64,000 nt of DNA, from assembly GCF_938015485.1 (NCBI RefSeq), contig NZ_CALLVU010000035.1, forward strand, positions 1-64,000, in the 5' to 3' direction. Source of the stretch: an uncultured Lachnoanaerobaculum sp. (GTDB taxonomy: Bacteria > Bacillota > Clostridia > Lachnospirales > Lachnospiraceae). The notes beneath the pieces were generated by a model, which worked only from the letters and a program-made list of their open reading frames with translations, ran no database searches and was not told the origin of the DNA. The number at the start of each line of letters is the position of its first letter. The stretch's first letter is position 1. Position numbers and translations under genes: made by a program. This document shows, piece after piece, positions 46,097-54,334 of the stretch.

Positions 46097-46576
46097 TTAG
46101 AATGTCAGTCTCATCTTATACCAGATAGTATTGCCGTGATTTGACTGTGATATTCCCTCATCCTTATATCCGAATCCCGCATAAAATGATCTGAGTCCGT
46201 CTTTACAGGTAAGTACAATTCCCCTTCTTTTCCTTGCCTTACAATCCTCTATCACCTTGTTCATCACCTGATTTGCAAGTCCCTGTCCTCTGTAAGATTT
46301 TTCAGTAACTACCGAAAATATCATCTGCCACTTTCCGTCTTTTTTGTGCATAGACGCGTCATCGTACATAATATCGGTCAGATCTTCTTCATCCGTAGCC
46401 ATACCGTTTATAAAACTCTTTATAACGCCGTCCTCTTCCAAAATCCAAAAGCACTCAGGAAAGCTCTCCATTCTCTTTTTTATACTTTCCCTGCTTGCCG
46501 CCTCAGCCTTCGGATAAGATGCCGCCTCTATCGTTGCCAGTCTATCCAAATCATCAGCCTTTACATGTCTTATCAT
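46097..46576 (-). CDS. GNAT-family N-acetyltransferase
   Basis: 159 residues with the acetyl-CoA-binding motif A visible as VVTEKSYRGQGLANQVMNKV (R/Q-x-x-G-x-G/A) and a C-terminal GFYAGFGYKDEGI-like end (FYAGFGY). The substrate is unknown. Its ATG overlaps the stop codon of the GNAT gene upstream (ATGA), so both enzymes are made from one message. Confidence 0.88.
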   Translation of the reverse strand: MIRHVKADDLDRLATIEAASYPKAEAASRESIKKRMESFPECFWILEEDGVIKSFINGMATDEEDLTDIMYDDASMHKKDGKWQMIFSVVTEKSYRGQGLANQVMNKVIEDCKARKRRGIVLTCKDGLRSFYAGFGYKDEGISQSNHGNTIWYKMRLTF

Positions 46577-47052
46577 AAACCCTCCTTTAATTCATATAAA
46601 ATCCTTGGACTTCCATCTTCCAAATATATTATACCAAGTCTTTTAAAATTTTGCCTCTCTATGCAATTTTGCATGGTTTTATTGTCCTCGTGCGTATCTA
46701 TCCTAAGTAAATTTACTTTTCCCTTTGCAAAGTCCACTATTCTCTCTACAATACCTCTTTTACTTTCGTCACTTGCTACTCTGTGTATCACGCCGTACTC
46801 GCTCTTTGCAGGAAAACGAACCTCGTATTCTTTTTCATATCCTATTGTAAATACAAAGCAGGCAAATATATGACCATCATCCTCCATTACATAACATCTT
46901 CGATTTTTTATATCATCTTCCGTAAGAGATTTTTCCGGCCTGTCATCACCCCACTGATGAGGATTACCGTGGTCCTTCATATATGCTCTTGCATACTCAT
47001 ATATCTCAAATATTCTGTCCGCATCTAAAATATTTGCCAATCTGATATTCAT
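46573..47052 (-). CDS. GNAT-family N-acetyltransferase
   Basis: 159 residues from the ATG at 47052, preceded by GGGAGGAAT. It starts MNIRLANILDADRIFEIYEY, the typical GNAT opening. Motif A is weaker than in its partner (VASDESKRGIVERIVDFAKG), with later NLLRIDTHEDNKTMQNCIER and FKRLGIIYLEDGS, a pattern common in Firmicute GNATs of unknown substrate. It is first in a two-gene GNAT operon. Confidence 0.85.
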   Translation of the reverse strand: MNIRLANILDADRIFEIYEYARAYMKDHGNPHQWGDDRPEKSLTEDDIKNRRCYVMEDDGHIFACFVFTIGYEKEYEVRFPAKSEYGVIHRVASDESKRGIVERIVDFAKGKVNLLRIDTHEDNKTMQNCIERQNFKRLGIIYLEDGSPRILYELKEGL

Positions 47053-47079
47053 TATTCCTCCCAATTTTATTATAAAAAC

Positions 47080-47110
47080 AGGCATATCATAGCCTCGCTA
47101 CAATATGCCT
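47080..47110 (-). terminator. Intrinsic terminator after the L,D-transpeptidase gene
   Basis: An 8-bp stem, AGGCATAT / ATATGCCT, with a 15-nt loop, then GTTTTTATAA on the minus strand. It lies eight bases past the stop codon. Confidence 0.75.
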
Positions 47111-47117
47111 TATATAT

Positions 47118-47711
47118 TTACGGTCCTACTGAAACCTTGATTCCAAGCTGTCCGTACGGCCACAGAATATCCATTACATTATCGCTTACCGCAACACATC
47201 CTGCTGTAGGTACACCTTTTTGATAGTTACCGTGAATCATTATCGCGCCGCCAAGTGCGGTATTCCACGGAGGACATACCTTTTTGTCAATCGCACTGTA
47301 TATAGCATCTTTCTCCGCCTGAGAGATGATACCCGCCTCAAATCCTCTGTCGGCAGCCGCCTTGTCCGGATAAGAAAGTCCGAGTGAAAGATGATATGCA
47401 CTCTTATCATTTCTTACACAGATGTAGTAATCACCGTTCGGAGTGGTTCTGTCTCCCTGCTTTTGCTTTGTTCCGTTGGCTGAAAACTCTCCAAGGCTGC
47501 AAGGCCACTTGCCTACCACCTTGTTGTCGGCTATCAGGGTAAGTTCTTTATTCATCTTACTTACATAAATTCTTGTAGACGGCTCACTCTGAACCGGTGT
47601 GTAATTGCTTGTACCTACCTTCCTCACTGAAGCGGCATATGCACTGAAGCTCATCAAACTGATAAGCATTGATAAAATAAGCAATGCCACAAAACTTTTT
47701 CTCTTTTTCAT
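47118..47711 (-). CDS. L,D-transpeptidase (YkuD-type)
   Basis: 197 residues. A signal peptide or anchor (about 1-27) is followed by the catalytic YkuD domain (about 47-197). The active site is visible as IMIHGNYQKGVPTAGCVAVS, with the catalytic Cys in AGC and His in MIHG. The domain opening RIYVSKMNKELTLIADNKVV is typical. Such enzymes make 3-3 peptidoglycan cross-links or attach proteins outside the membrane. The Ser that normally precedes the catalytic Gly-Cys (SxGC) is Thr-Ala here. It is the last gene of a lipoprotein-queA-ldt operon. Confidence 0.88.
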   Translation of the reverse strand: MKKRKSFVALLILSMLISLMSFSAYAASVRKVGTSNYTPVQSEPSTRIYVSKMNKELTLIADNKVVGKWPCSLGEFSANGTKQKQGDRTTPNGDYYICVRNDKSAYHLSLGLSYPDKAAADRGFEAGIISQAEKDAIYSAIDKKVCPPWNTALGGAIMIHGNYQKGVPTAGCVAVSDNVMDILWPYGQLGIKVSVGP

Positions 47712-47730
47712 AAAATTCCTTTCCTAAAAA

Positions 47731-48756
47731 TTACATTATAAACATCGCATCCCCGAAGCTGAAGAATCTGTATCTTTCCTTCACGGCTTCTTTGTATGCA
47801 TGCAAAATATTTTCTCTGCCTGCCAATGCGCTCACAAGCATCACCAAAGTGGACTCGGGCAAATGGAAGTTTGTAATAAGCGCATCCAACACCTTGAACT
47901 TATATCCGGGATATATAAAGATTTCAGTCCAACCCGATTTCTCCTCAAGATGTCCGTTCTCACCCGCCGCACTCTCTACGGTTCTGGTGCTTGTAGTTCC
48001 CACACATATGACTCTTTTACCGTTTGCCTTTGTGCTGTTTATTATATCCGCAGCCTCTTTTGAAATCTGAAAGAACTCCGAATGCATATGGTGATCGTTT
48101 ACATCGCTCACCTTCACAGGTCTGAATGTGCCAAGTCCGACATGAAGTGTCACCTTGGCAAGTCTGATTCCCTTTTCCTCTATTCTCTTAAGCAATTCCT
48201 TCGTAAAATGCAGTCCTGCCGTAGGAGCCGCCGCCGAACCCTCATTCTTTGCGTATACGGTCTGATACCTGTTCTTATCCTTAAGAGCATGTGTAATATA
48301 CGGAGGAAGCGGCATGGTTCCCAGCTTGTCAAGTATCTCCTCAAAGATACCGTCAAACTCAAACTCTATAATTCTGTTTCCCTCTTCCACGATATCGCTT
48401 ATAGTTCCTATAAGCAAACCGTCACCGAATTCAATCACCGCACCGACCTTGCATTTTTTTCCCGGCTTTACAAGGCATTCCCAAGCGGTCTTTGACTTTC
48501 TCTTAAGCAACAATATTTCTATAGCCGCACCGGTGTCTTTTTTTACTCCCATAAGCCTTGCAGGTATTACCTTGGTCTCATTAAGGACCAGACAATCTCC
48601 CTCATCCAGATAGTCTATAATATCATAGAAGTGCTTATGTGTAATATCACCTGTATTCTTATCAAGTACCAAGAGCCTTGAAGATGCTCTGTCCTCAAGC
48701 GGATCCTGTGCTATAAGTTCTTCGGGCAAATCATACCAAAAATCCTTTACATCCAT
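47731..48756 (-). CDS. queA: S-adenosylmethionine:tRNA ribosyltransferase-isomerase
   Basis: 341-residue enzyme of queuosine synthesis that makes epoxyqueuosine on tRNA. The N-terminus [20 protein letters not shown], the motif [26 protein letters not shown] and the C-terminal [15 protein letters not shown] are all diagnostic. The length is normal. It starts one base after the lipoprotein stop codon and ends 19 bases before the L,D-transpeptidase start. No tgt or yajC neighbour is present. Confidence 0.97.
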   Translation of the reverse strand: MDVKDFWYDLPEELIAQDPLEDRASSRLLVLDKNTGDITHKHFYDIIDYLDEGDCLVLNETKVIPARLMGVKKDTGAAIEILLLKRKSKTAWECLVKPGKKCKVGAVIEFGDGLLIGTISDIVEEGNRIIEFEFDGIFEEILDKLGTMPLPPYITHALKDKNRYQTVYAKNEGSAAAPTAGLHFTKELLKRIEEKGIRLAKVTLHVGLGTFRPVKVSDVNDHHMHSEFFQISKEAADIINSTKANGKRVICVGTTSTRTVESAAGENGHLEEKSGWTEIFIYPGYKFKVLDALITNFHLPESTLVMLVSALAGRENILHAYKEAVKERYRFFSFGDAMFIM

Positions 48757-48757
48757 C

Positions 48758-49579
48758 TTAGTTACCGCTCTTTGTCTCGGCTATGGATATATTAGCCTCG
48801 TTCTTGGTTGTCTCACTGATACTCTCTACCGTGCTTTCTTCCTCACTTGACTCGGCACTTGAAGTTTCAGCCGCGGTACTTGTTTCGGCAGCTGCCGCAG
48901 ACTCATTTGTTGAAGCGTTCTTAACCCAGATAGAGTAAAGTGTCCCAAGCTGAATATCGCTTGTTACGGCTGTAGCAAGGTCCTTTCTCATCTGTGCATC
49001 AAGTGCAATGATATCCTCAGACTTTGAAACCTCATCTACATACTTCTTTTCGTCCTCGGTCATCTTGTCGTTTTCCACCATATAGAAAGCGTCCTTAGGA
49101 TTTTCCATCACATATGCCCAAGTAAGCATAGGCGCCTTTGTATCAATATCGTGGAATTTTACATTTGAACTGATAAATACCACATATGAGTTCGGCTCAT
49201 ATCCCTTTGTCACATAGGTAACGGTATCATCAAACGACTCATAAACCTTGGCTTCATCGTTAAGCTTAGATTGTAAATCTGCAAGTCCGTCCTCGTCACT
49301 TCTTCCGAATACATTGTACATTCTTCTTGCATCCGCATTGACCTTTGAGTACTGATAGTTCTTTACAAGCGCCACAATGCCCGGAATCGGATCCTTTTGC
49401 ATACCGTAGGTCTTATAGTCCGATAATTTCTTTTCCTCTTCAGACATTGTAGACTCAGGTACCGTAGTTGTCTCCTCAGTGCTTTGAGTTGTTGTAGCGA
49501 CATTCTTGCTGCATCCTGTAGCTACCGCCATCATTACCGCCATCATACCCAGCCCTGTTATTATTTTTCTATTCTTCAT
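48758..49579 (-). CDS. Lipoprotein of unknown function
   Basis: 273 residues. A lipoprotein signal peptide ends at the lipobox ATGC (Cys 23). A Thr/Ser/Glu-rich spacer (about 28-50) comes next, then a folded domain (about 55-215; [39 protein letters not shown]). A Ser/Ala/Glu-rich tail of low complexity (about 222-273) closes the protein. I do not recognise the domain; its compact alpha/beta pattern with a Tyr-rich strand would fit an NTF2-like fold, but that is a guess. It is first in the operon with queA and an L,D-transpeptidase, and its signal peptide puts it at the cell surface like the transpeptidase. Confidence 0.7.
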   Translation of the reverse strand: MKNRKIITGLGMMAVMMAVATGCSKNVATTTQSTEETTTVPESTMSEEEKKLSDYKTYGMQKDPIPGIVALVKNYQYSKVNADARRMYNVFGRSDEDGLADLQSKLNDEAKVYESFDDTVTYVTKGYEPNSYVVFISSNVKFHDIDTKAPMLTWAYVMENPKDAFYMVENDKMTEDEKKYVDEVSKSEDIIALDAQMRKDLATAVTSDIQLGTLYSIWVKNASTNESAAAAETSTAAETSSAESSEEESTVESISETTKNEANISIAETKSGN

Positions 49580-49790
49580 AACTTCCTCTTTATACCAATA
49601 ATGCTGTTTAAACTGCTTTTATACACAGACTTGCCTTTGCAAAATCCATATAGACTTAAAAACATACTTTTATAATTTTATCAAATTTCTAAATAAAAAT
49701 CACCTATCAATTTATTATAAAAAATGATATAATTTTCTAATATTTGTGATACCGATGTTTATTTGCATCAGGCATCATAATATCAATGTT

Positions 49791-49863
49791 GTATCAATAG
49801 CGTATCGGATAACGCATCAGACTCCGACTCTGAAGATGGTGGGTTCGATTCCCACTTGATACA
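49791..49863 (+). tRNA. tRNA-Arg (CCG)
   Basis: A 73-nt cloverleaf. The acceptor stem GTATCAA pairs with TTGATAC, the anticodon loop CTCCGAC gives CCG, and the T arm is GTGGGTTCGATTCCCAC. CCA is not encoded. The birA ribosome-binding site starts four bases after its 3' end. Confidence 0.95.
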
Positions 49864-49877
49864 TTTTAAGGAGTAAT

Positions 49878-50861
49878 ATGTTAAAGGACGAAGTTTTAAA
49901 AATATTGCTTTCAAGCGGTAACCATGTCTCGGGTCAAGATATCTCAAATAAGCTTGGGGTATCAAGAACAGCTGTATGGAAAGCCGTCACCGCACTGAAA
50001 AATGACGGCTATGATATCAAGTCGGTCAATAATAAGGGATATCTGCTTACAAGAAATAAAAGTATCCTAAACGAAGCTGAGATAGAAAACTGCATGCATC
50101 TATATAATTGCAAGGTTTTTCCTAAGGTTTTATACTTTGACAGTATAGACTCCACCAATACCTATGCCAAAAAGGCGGCGGATTCCATTCCTTCGGATTT
50201 TCTTGTGGTAGCCGATACTCAGACCCTTGGCAGAGGCAGACTTGGCAGAAGTTGGAGTTCGCCAAGCTCTACCGGTATCTATATGAGCCTTTGTATCAGA
50301 CCGAATATTTCACTTGAAAAGGCTTCCATGATCACTCTTATCATGGCAACCGCGATCTGTGATGCAATAGAGGAACTCTACCATATATCTCCTCTTATAA
50401 AGTGGCCGAACGACATTGTTATCAATTCAAAAAAAATCTGCGGCATACTTACAGAAATGAGCTGTGATATGGACGGTATAAAATATATTATATCGGGAGT
50501 CGGAATCAATGTATATGATACCTCATTCCCCGACGATATAAAGGATACCGCTTCTTCACTATTACTTGAAACCGGCATCAAGGCAGACAGAGCAAAAATA
50601 ATTTCAAGCGCCATATATCATTTCTATGAAGACCTTGATACTTTTATGCAGACTGAGGATATGAGCGTTCTCAAATCAAAGTATGAGAGCCGTTTAGCCA
50701 ATATCGGAAGAGAGGTCATGATACTTGACCCTAAGGGAGAGTACCCTGCCACTGCACTTGGTATTGACGAGACCGGAGCCTTACTTGTAAATGCAAACGG
50801 AAAAGTAAAGAGAGTAATAAGCGGTGAAGTAAGCGTTCGAGGAATCTACGGATATACATAA
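49878..50861 (+). CDS. birA: Biotin--[acetyl-CoA-carboxylase] ligase / biotin repressor
   Basis: 327 residues. The N-terminal winged HTH (HVSGQDISNKLGVSRTAVWK) is followed by the biotin-ligase catalytic domain with TQTLGRGRLGRSWSSP and KWPNDIVINSKKICGIL, and a C-terminal SH3-like cap. It joins biotin to carboxylase carrier proteins and, with its HTH, probably represses biotin uptake or synthesis genes. It lies 15 bases downstream of tRNA-Arg and is probably cotranscribed with it. Confidence 0.96.
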   Translation: MLKDEVLKILLSSGNHVSGQDISNKLGVSRTAVWKAVTALKNDGYDIKSVNNKGYLLTRNKSILNEAEIENCMHLYNCKVFPKVLYFDSIDSTNTYAKKAADSIPSDFLVVADTQTLGRGRLGRSWSSPSSTGIYMSLCIRPNISLEKASMITLIMATAICDAIEELYHISPLIKWPNDIVINSKKICGILTEMSCDMDGIKYIISGVGINVYDTSFPDDIKDTASSLLLETGIKADRAKIISSAIYHFYEDLDTFMQTEDMSVLKSKYESRLANIGREVMILDPKGEYPATALGIDETGALLVNANGKVKRVISGEVSVRGIYGYT

Positions 50862-50888
50862 AAAATAACCCTTGTAAACTCAAGGGTT
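50859..50888 (-). terminator. Intrinsic terminator of tRNA-Thr
   Basis: A perfect 8-bp stem, AACCCTTG / CAAGGGTT, with a 6-nt loop, followed by ATTTTTTATG on the minus strand. The same hairpin lies just past birA but has no T-tract in that direction. Confidence 0.8.
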
Positions 50889-50896
50889 AAACTTAA

Positions 50897-50969
50897 AGCT
50901 GCTGACGGGACTCGGACCCGTGACCTCCTCACTACCAATGAGGTGCGCTACCACCTGTGCCACAGCAGC
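50897..50969 (-). tRNA. tRNA-Thr (GGU)
   Basis: A 73-nt cloverleaf on the minus strand. The acceptor stem GCTGCTG pairs with CAGCAGC, the anticodon loop TTGGTAG gives GGU, and the T arm is ACGGGTCCGAGTCCCGT. Confidence 0.92.
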
Positions 50970-51078
50970 ATCTACATCATATTAGCATAAAGATAAATAG
51001 CTGTCAATATATGTACTGCAACTTCAGTCGCCTTGACTTTTATCTTAAAGATGCTACTCTTATAAAAAAGGAGGTACT

Positions 51079-51354
51079 ATGTTTAATATAACGGACGGTA
51101 GAATTTATATGAATGATGATGCGGGCAAGATGATTGCTGAGGTCACATTCCCTAACATTGATGACAATACAATAATTATAGACCACACATTTGTGGACGA
51201 CAGCCTCAGAGGGCAGGGTATAGCCGCCAAGCTTATGCTTGAGGTAATAAACTATGCAAAAACTCACAATAAAAAGATAAAGGCAAGCTGTTCATATGCC
51301 GTAAAGTGGTTTGATAAGAACAAGGATGAGTATAAGGACATCTATTTAGGATAA
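51079..51354 (+). CDS. Small GNAT-like acetyltransferase (YjdJ/Gcn5-related)
   Basis: 91 residues, the size of the short GNAT group. It has the acetyl-CoA motif VDDSLRGQGIAAKLMLEVINYA and the closing CSYAVKWFDKNKDEYKDIY. The first strands that a full-length GNAT would have are reduced. In this group a conserved Cys (SCSYA) may act directly. The ATG at 51079 is preceded by AAAAGGAGG. The substrate is unknown. Confidence 0.88.
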   Translation: MFNITDGRIYMNDDAGKMIAEVTFPNIDDNTIIIDHTFVDDSLRGQGIAAKLMLEVINYAKTHNKKIKASCSYAVKWFDKNKDEYKDIYLG

Positions 51355-51391
51355 TATAAAGCATATTTTTTTCATATGTTTCATTATTCAC

Positions 51392-51445
51392 TTGATTTAC
51401 CTATTACCTACCTGTATAATAGGATTATAAATAAAGGTAGGTAAT
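51392..51445 (+). promoter_or_regulatory. Promoter and inverted-repeat operator of the Rrf2 gene
   Basis: TTGATT (51392-51397) and TATAAT (51415-51420) are 17 bases apart. An 11-bp inverted repeat has its left arm ATTACCTACCT (51403-51413) between the -35 and -10 boxes and its right arm AGGTAGGTAAT (51435-51445) over the ribosome-binding site. The left arm lies before the expected transcript start, so it acts as DNA, which suggests autoregulation by the downstream Rrf2 protein. Confidence 0.75.
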
Positions 51446-51448
51446 AAT

Positions 51449-51868
51449 ATGAAGATTTCAACAAAGGGACGATATTCACTGCTTGTAATGATTGACTTGA
51501 CTGAGAATCAGTCGGATGATTTTATACCGCTTCGTGATATCGCCAAGAGACAGGATATATCGGAAAAGTACCTTGAAAGCATTATAAAACTACTTGTAAA
51601 AAACAAGCTTCTTGTAGGCTTAAGAGGCAAGGGCGGCGGCTATAAACTGACCAAGAGACCAAGCGACATCACGGTAGGTGAGGTACTTAGAATTGCAGAA
51701 GAAAATATAATGATTGATGAAGAAGATACCGACAGTATGTATCGCACCAGCGAATACCGCACTATAGATATGTGGAGCAGGCTCTCAAAGATGATCAACA
51801 ACTTCTTTGACAGTATATCCATTGCGGATTTGATAGTGGAAGATCCGGGAAACGACTTTATCATCTAA
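51449..51868 (+). CDS. Rrf2-family transcriptional regulator without cysteines
   Basis: 139 residues. The winged HTH starts MKISTKGRYSLLVMIDLTEN and has the family pattern DIAKRQDISEKYLESIIKLL and LRGKGGGYKLTKRPSDITVGEV. The Cys cluster that binds an iron-sulfur centre in IscR/NsrR is absent; the protein has no cysteine at all. In this respect it resembles CymR, which senses through O-acetylserine sulfhydrylase. It probably represses its own promoter through the inverted repeat in front of it. No iscS/iscU or cys genes follow: the next gene is convergent pepT. Confidence 0.9.
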   Translation: MKISTKGRYSLLVMIDLTENQSDDFIPLRDIAKRQDISEKYLESIIKLLVKNKLLVGLRGKGGGYKLTKRPSDITVGEVLRIAEENIMIDEEDTDSMYRTSEYRTIDMWSRLSKMINNFFDSISIADLIVEDPGNDFII

Positions 51869-51914
51869 AAAAAGGTTTTACCCTATACATTTGTATTCGG
51901 TAAAACCTTTTTTA
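51867..51914. terminator. Bidirectional terminator between Rrf2 and pepT
   Basis: A long stem, AAAAAAGGTTTTACC / GGTAAAACCTTTTTT (15 bp), with a 17-nt loop, between convergent stop codons. It has T-runs at the 3' side on both strands. Confidence 0.9.
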
Positions 51915-51919
51915 ATATA

Positions 51920-53146
51920 TTATTTCTCTGCCGCTATCTTTGCTATCTCAACAATCACATCAATAGCCTTCTTTATAGACTCAACACTGACAAACTCAAA
52001 CCTGCCGTGGAAGTTTTCACCGCCTGCAAAGATATTCGGAGTAGGCAGTCCCATAAATGATATCTTGGAACCGTCCGTTCCGCCTCTGATAGGCGCCTTG
52101 TTCACCTCTATTCCTAAGACTTCCATAGCCTTTGTCGCAATATCCACGCTTCTTGTGTCCTTCTTTATGATGTCCGCCATATTGTGATACTCATCATGCA
52201 TGGAAAGCTTCACTCTTTCTATATCATATCTTTCATTGATATCCTCACAGACCTTCTTCACAATATACTTTTTATTCTCAAAAAGAGTCTTGTCATGGTC
52301 TCTGATAATATATGTCAGACTTGCATTCTCCACATTTCCGTGAGCCTCTATCAAATGTATAAAGCCCTCTCTGTTCTCGGTCTTTTCAGGCACACATATA
52401 GAAGGCATTGCATTTTGTATCTCTCTTGAAATAGTGAGAGCATTTATCATCTTATTCTTTGCATCTCCCGGATGTACACTCTTACCGAGTATATCAATCT
52501 TAGCTTCCGCAGCATTGAAGCACTCAAACTGAAGCTCGCCTACCGTGCTGCCGTCCATAGTATAGGCAAAGTCACAGCCGAAATCTTTTACATCAAAGTT
52601 ATCGGCACCTACACCGATTTCCTCGTCACATCCGAAAGCCACACGAATCTTACCGTGCTTTATCTGCGGATTGTTTATCAGATACTCCATGGCAGACACA
52701 ATCTCACATACCCCCGCCTTATCGTCGGCACCGAGCAGTGTAGTGCCGTCAGTAGTGATAAGAGTCTGTCCTATATAATTTTTCAGATTCACAAACTCCT
52801 GCGGTGAGAGCACAAATTTTCCCTCTCCAAGCACAATATCCTTGCCGTCATAATTTTCATGAATCTGCGGTGAAATATTCTCCGCATTAAAGTCGGCGGT
52901 GTCCACATGTGCAATAAATCCTATTACAGGAGCATTCTCCACATTGGCGGGAAGAGTCGCAGTAAGGAATGCGTTCTTTTCATTTATCTTCACATCTACA
53001 AGGCCTATCTCCTTTAACTCCTTGCTAAGATCTTTTAAGAACTCCATCTGTGAAGGTGTTGAGGGAATCACTACCCCTGCCTTTGTATCGTCAGATCTTG
53101 TATTCTTCTTAACATAACCTAAAAATCTATCTAAAAATTTCTCCAT
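51920..53146 (-). CDS. pepT: Peptidase T (tripeptide aminopeptidase)
   Basis: 408-residue cytosolic M20B zinc aminopeptidase that takes the N-terminal residue from tripeptides. The visible motifs are GFIAHVDTADFNAEN, TLLGADDKAGVCEIVSAM, AFGCDEEIGVGADNFD and the C-terminal IRGGTDGSKISFMGLPTPNIF. The length is typical. Its ribosome-binding region is a perfect tandem duplication (53147-53174). It is the last gene of the array that begins at 55870. Confidence 0.96.
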   Translation of the reverse strand: MEKFLDRFLGYVKKNTRSDDTKAGVVIPSTPSQMEFLKDLSKELKEIGLVDVKINEKNAFLTATLPANVENAPVIGFIAHVDTADFNAENISPQIHENYDGKDIVLGEGKFVLSPQEFVNLKNYIGQTLITTDGTTLLGADDKAGVCEIVSAMEYLINNPQIKHGKIRVAFGCDEEIGVGADNFDVKDFGCDFAYTMDGSTVGELQFECFNAAEAKIDILGKSVHPGDAKNKMINALTISREIQNAMPSICVPEKTENREGFIHLIEAHGNVENASLTYIIRDHDKTLFENKKYIVKKVCEDINERYDIERVKLSMHDEYHNMADIIKKDTRSVDIATKAMEVLGIEVNKAPIRGGTDGSKISFMGLPTPNIFAGGENFHGRFEFVSVESIKKAIDVIVEIAKIAAEK

Positions 53147-53174
53147 ATTTTCCTTTCTATATTTTCCTTTCTAT
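53147..53174 (-). repeat. Tandem 14-bp duplication covering the pepT ribosome-binding site
   Basis: Two adjacent perfect copies of ATAGAAAGGAAAAT (minus strand). Each carries an AAGGA. The first copy contains the stop codon of the upstream phosphoesterase gene; the second sits directly before the pepT ATG. Confidence 0.85.
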
Positions 53175-54322
53175 AATTTCACTTCAAATATATTCTGATC
53201 TTTGCATACGGATTCCAATATACTCTTTATATAAACTGAAGTAAAGCTCTCAGGCTGTTCTTCCCAAAGCCTTATTCCTTCTTCAAATTCATCGGCATCA
53301 AAAATCTCGCCTGCAAAATACTTCTCATTCATCTTTACAAAGGTCTTGCCCATTTTGTCAATATCAGGCTCACTTACATCCTCAAACCCGTGTGTCTTAA
53401 ACAGCCTTACAAGCTGCCTTTCTCCCACACCGTCAAACTCATGTCTACTGATACTTTTAAAGCCCTCTACCGCTTCAACTTCCAAAGACTGTGTAAAATA
53501 CTTAAAACTCTTACCGTCATATAAAATATTTGCAAAGTGATTCGGCGCTACAGCCAGTGAAGATGTAACTATTTCCGCCACACCCCTGTCTTCAATATGT
53601 TGGATATGCATATGACCGCTTAAGTTCAACTTTACATTGTACTTCTTATAAAGCTCTTCTATCTTTTGCGCATTCTTTATCATAAAACCTTCCGTAAACA
53701 TAAAATTATGCTCCAAAAGGTTTTGATGGCTGACTCCAAGTATATGTACATCAGGCTTTGATATCTCCTTTAATACATCCTCAAGCCAAATAAGAGCCTG
53801 TTCACATAAATAATTTTGACCGTATGAGTTTGTATCAAGCATTATAACATAGAGACTCTTAGAAAGCTTAGCCACATAGCTTGCGGAAGTCTTATCAAAG
53901 TACTCTGCATGAGAGTAGCCGCAGTTATGATAAATCTCTTGAAACTCCTTAGCAGATACGCTCTCCACCTTATAGACCTCACTGCCGCGAAATCCCATAC
54001 ATCTTTCATGGTTTATATCGTGATTTCCCGGTATCAGATACACAGGCACCCCCGCACAAACTACCGTCTCAAGCTTTGCAGCCAGTTCTATATGACTTAT
54101 TCTTTCACTGTTGAATGTCAAATCTCCAAGCAAAATCAGAGCATCCGGCTTTCTTTTTATAACTTCAAGCACAAACGCATCCACAATCTCTTCGATATAT
54201 GTCATCACCTTGCCGTCGCCCTTAGACATCACATTGCAAAAGGCCTCTCCACCGTCATTGATACTCTTTGAAAGGTAGTGAAGATCTGTAGCCACCATAA
54301 TATTCAAAGTTTCTTCACTCAT
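53171..54322 (-). CDS. Calcineurin-like metallophosphoesterase
   Basis: 383 residues. The phosphoesterase motifs are ATDLHYLSKSINDG, ILLGDLTFNSERIS, PGNHDINHERCMG, GVSHQNLL and LSGHMHIQHI, giving a two-metal active site. The C-terminal 130 residues (after about 250) are variable. There is no signal peptide, so it is probably cytosolic. Relatives act on varied phosphodiesters; the substrate cannot be inferred. It lies between the rhodanese-TtcA gene and pepT in one array. Confidence 0.88.
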   Translation of the reverse strand: MSEETLNIMVATDLHYLSKSINDGGEAFCNVMSKGDGKVMTYIEEIVDAFVLEVIKRKPDALILLGDLTFNSERISHIELAAKLETVVCAGVPVYLIPGNHDINHERCMGFRGSEVYKVESVSAKEFQEIYHNCGYSHAEYFDKTSASYVAKLSKSLYVIMLDTNSYGQNYLCEQALIWLEDVLKEISKPDVHILGVSHQNLLEHNFMFTEGFMIKNAQKIEELYKKYNVKLNLSGHMHIQHIEDRGVAEIVTSSLAVAPNHFANILYDGKSFKYFTQSLEVEAVEGFKSISRHEFDGVGERQLVRLFKTHGFEDVSEPDIDKMGKTFVKMNEKYFAGEIFDADEFEEGIRLWEEQPESFTSVYIKSILESVCKDQNIFEVKL

Positions 54323-54334
54323 ACAAAATTCCTC

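Noticed and set aside
49783..49965. Minus-strand open frame reading KWESNPPSSESESDAL
   Set aside because: It is antisense to tRNA-Arg and the birA start; another tRNA-derived false ORF.
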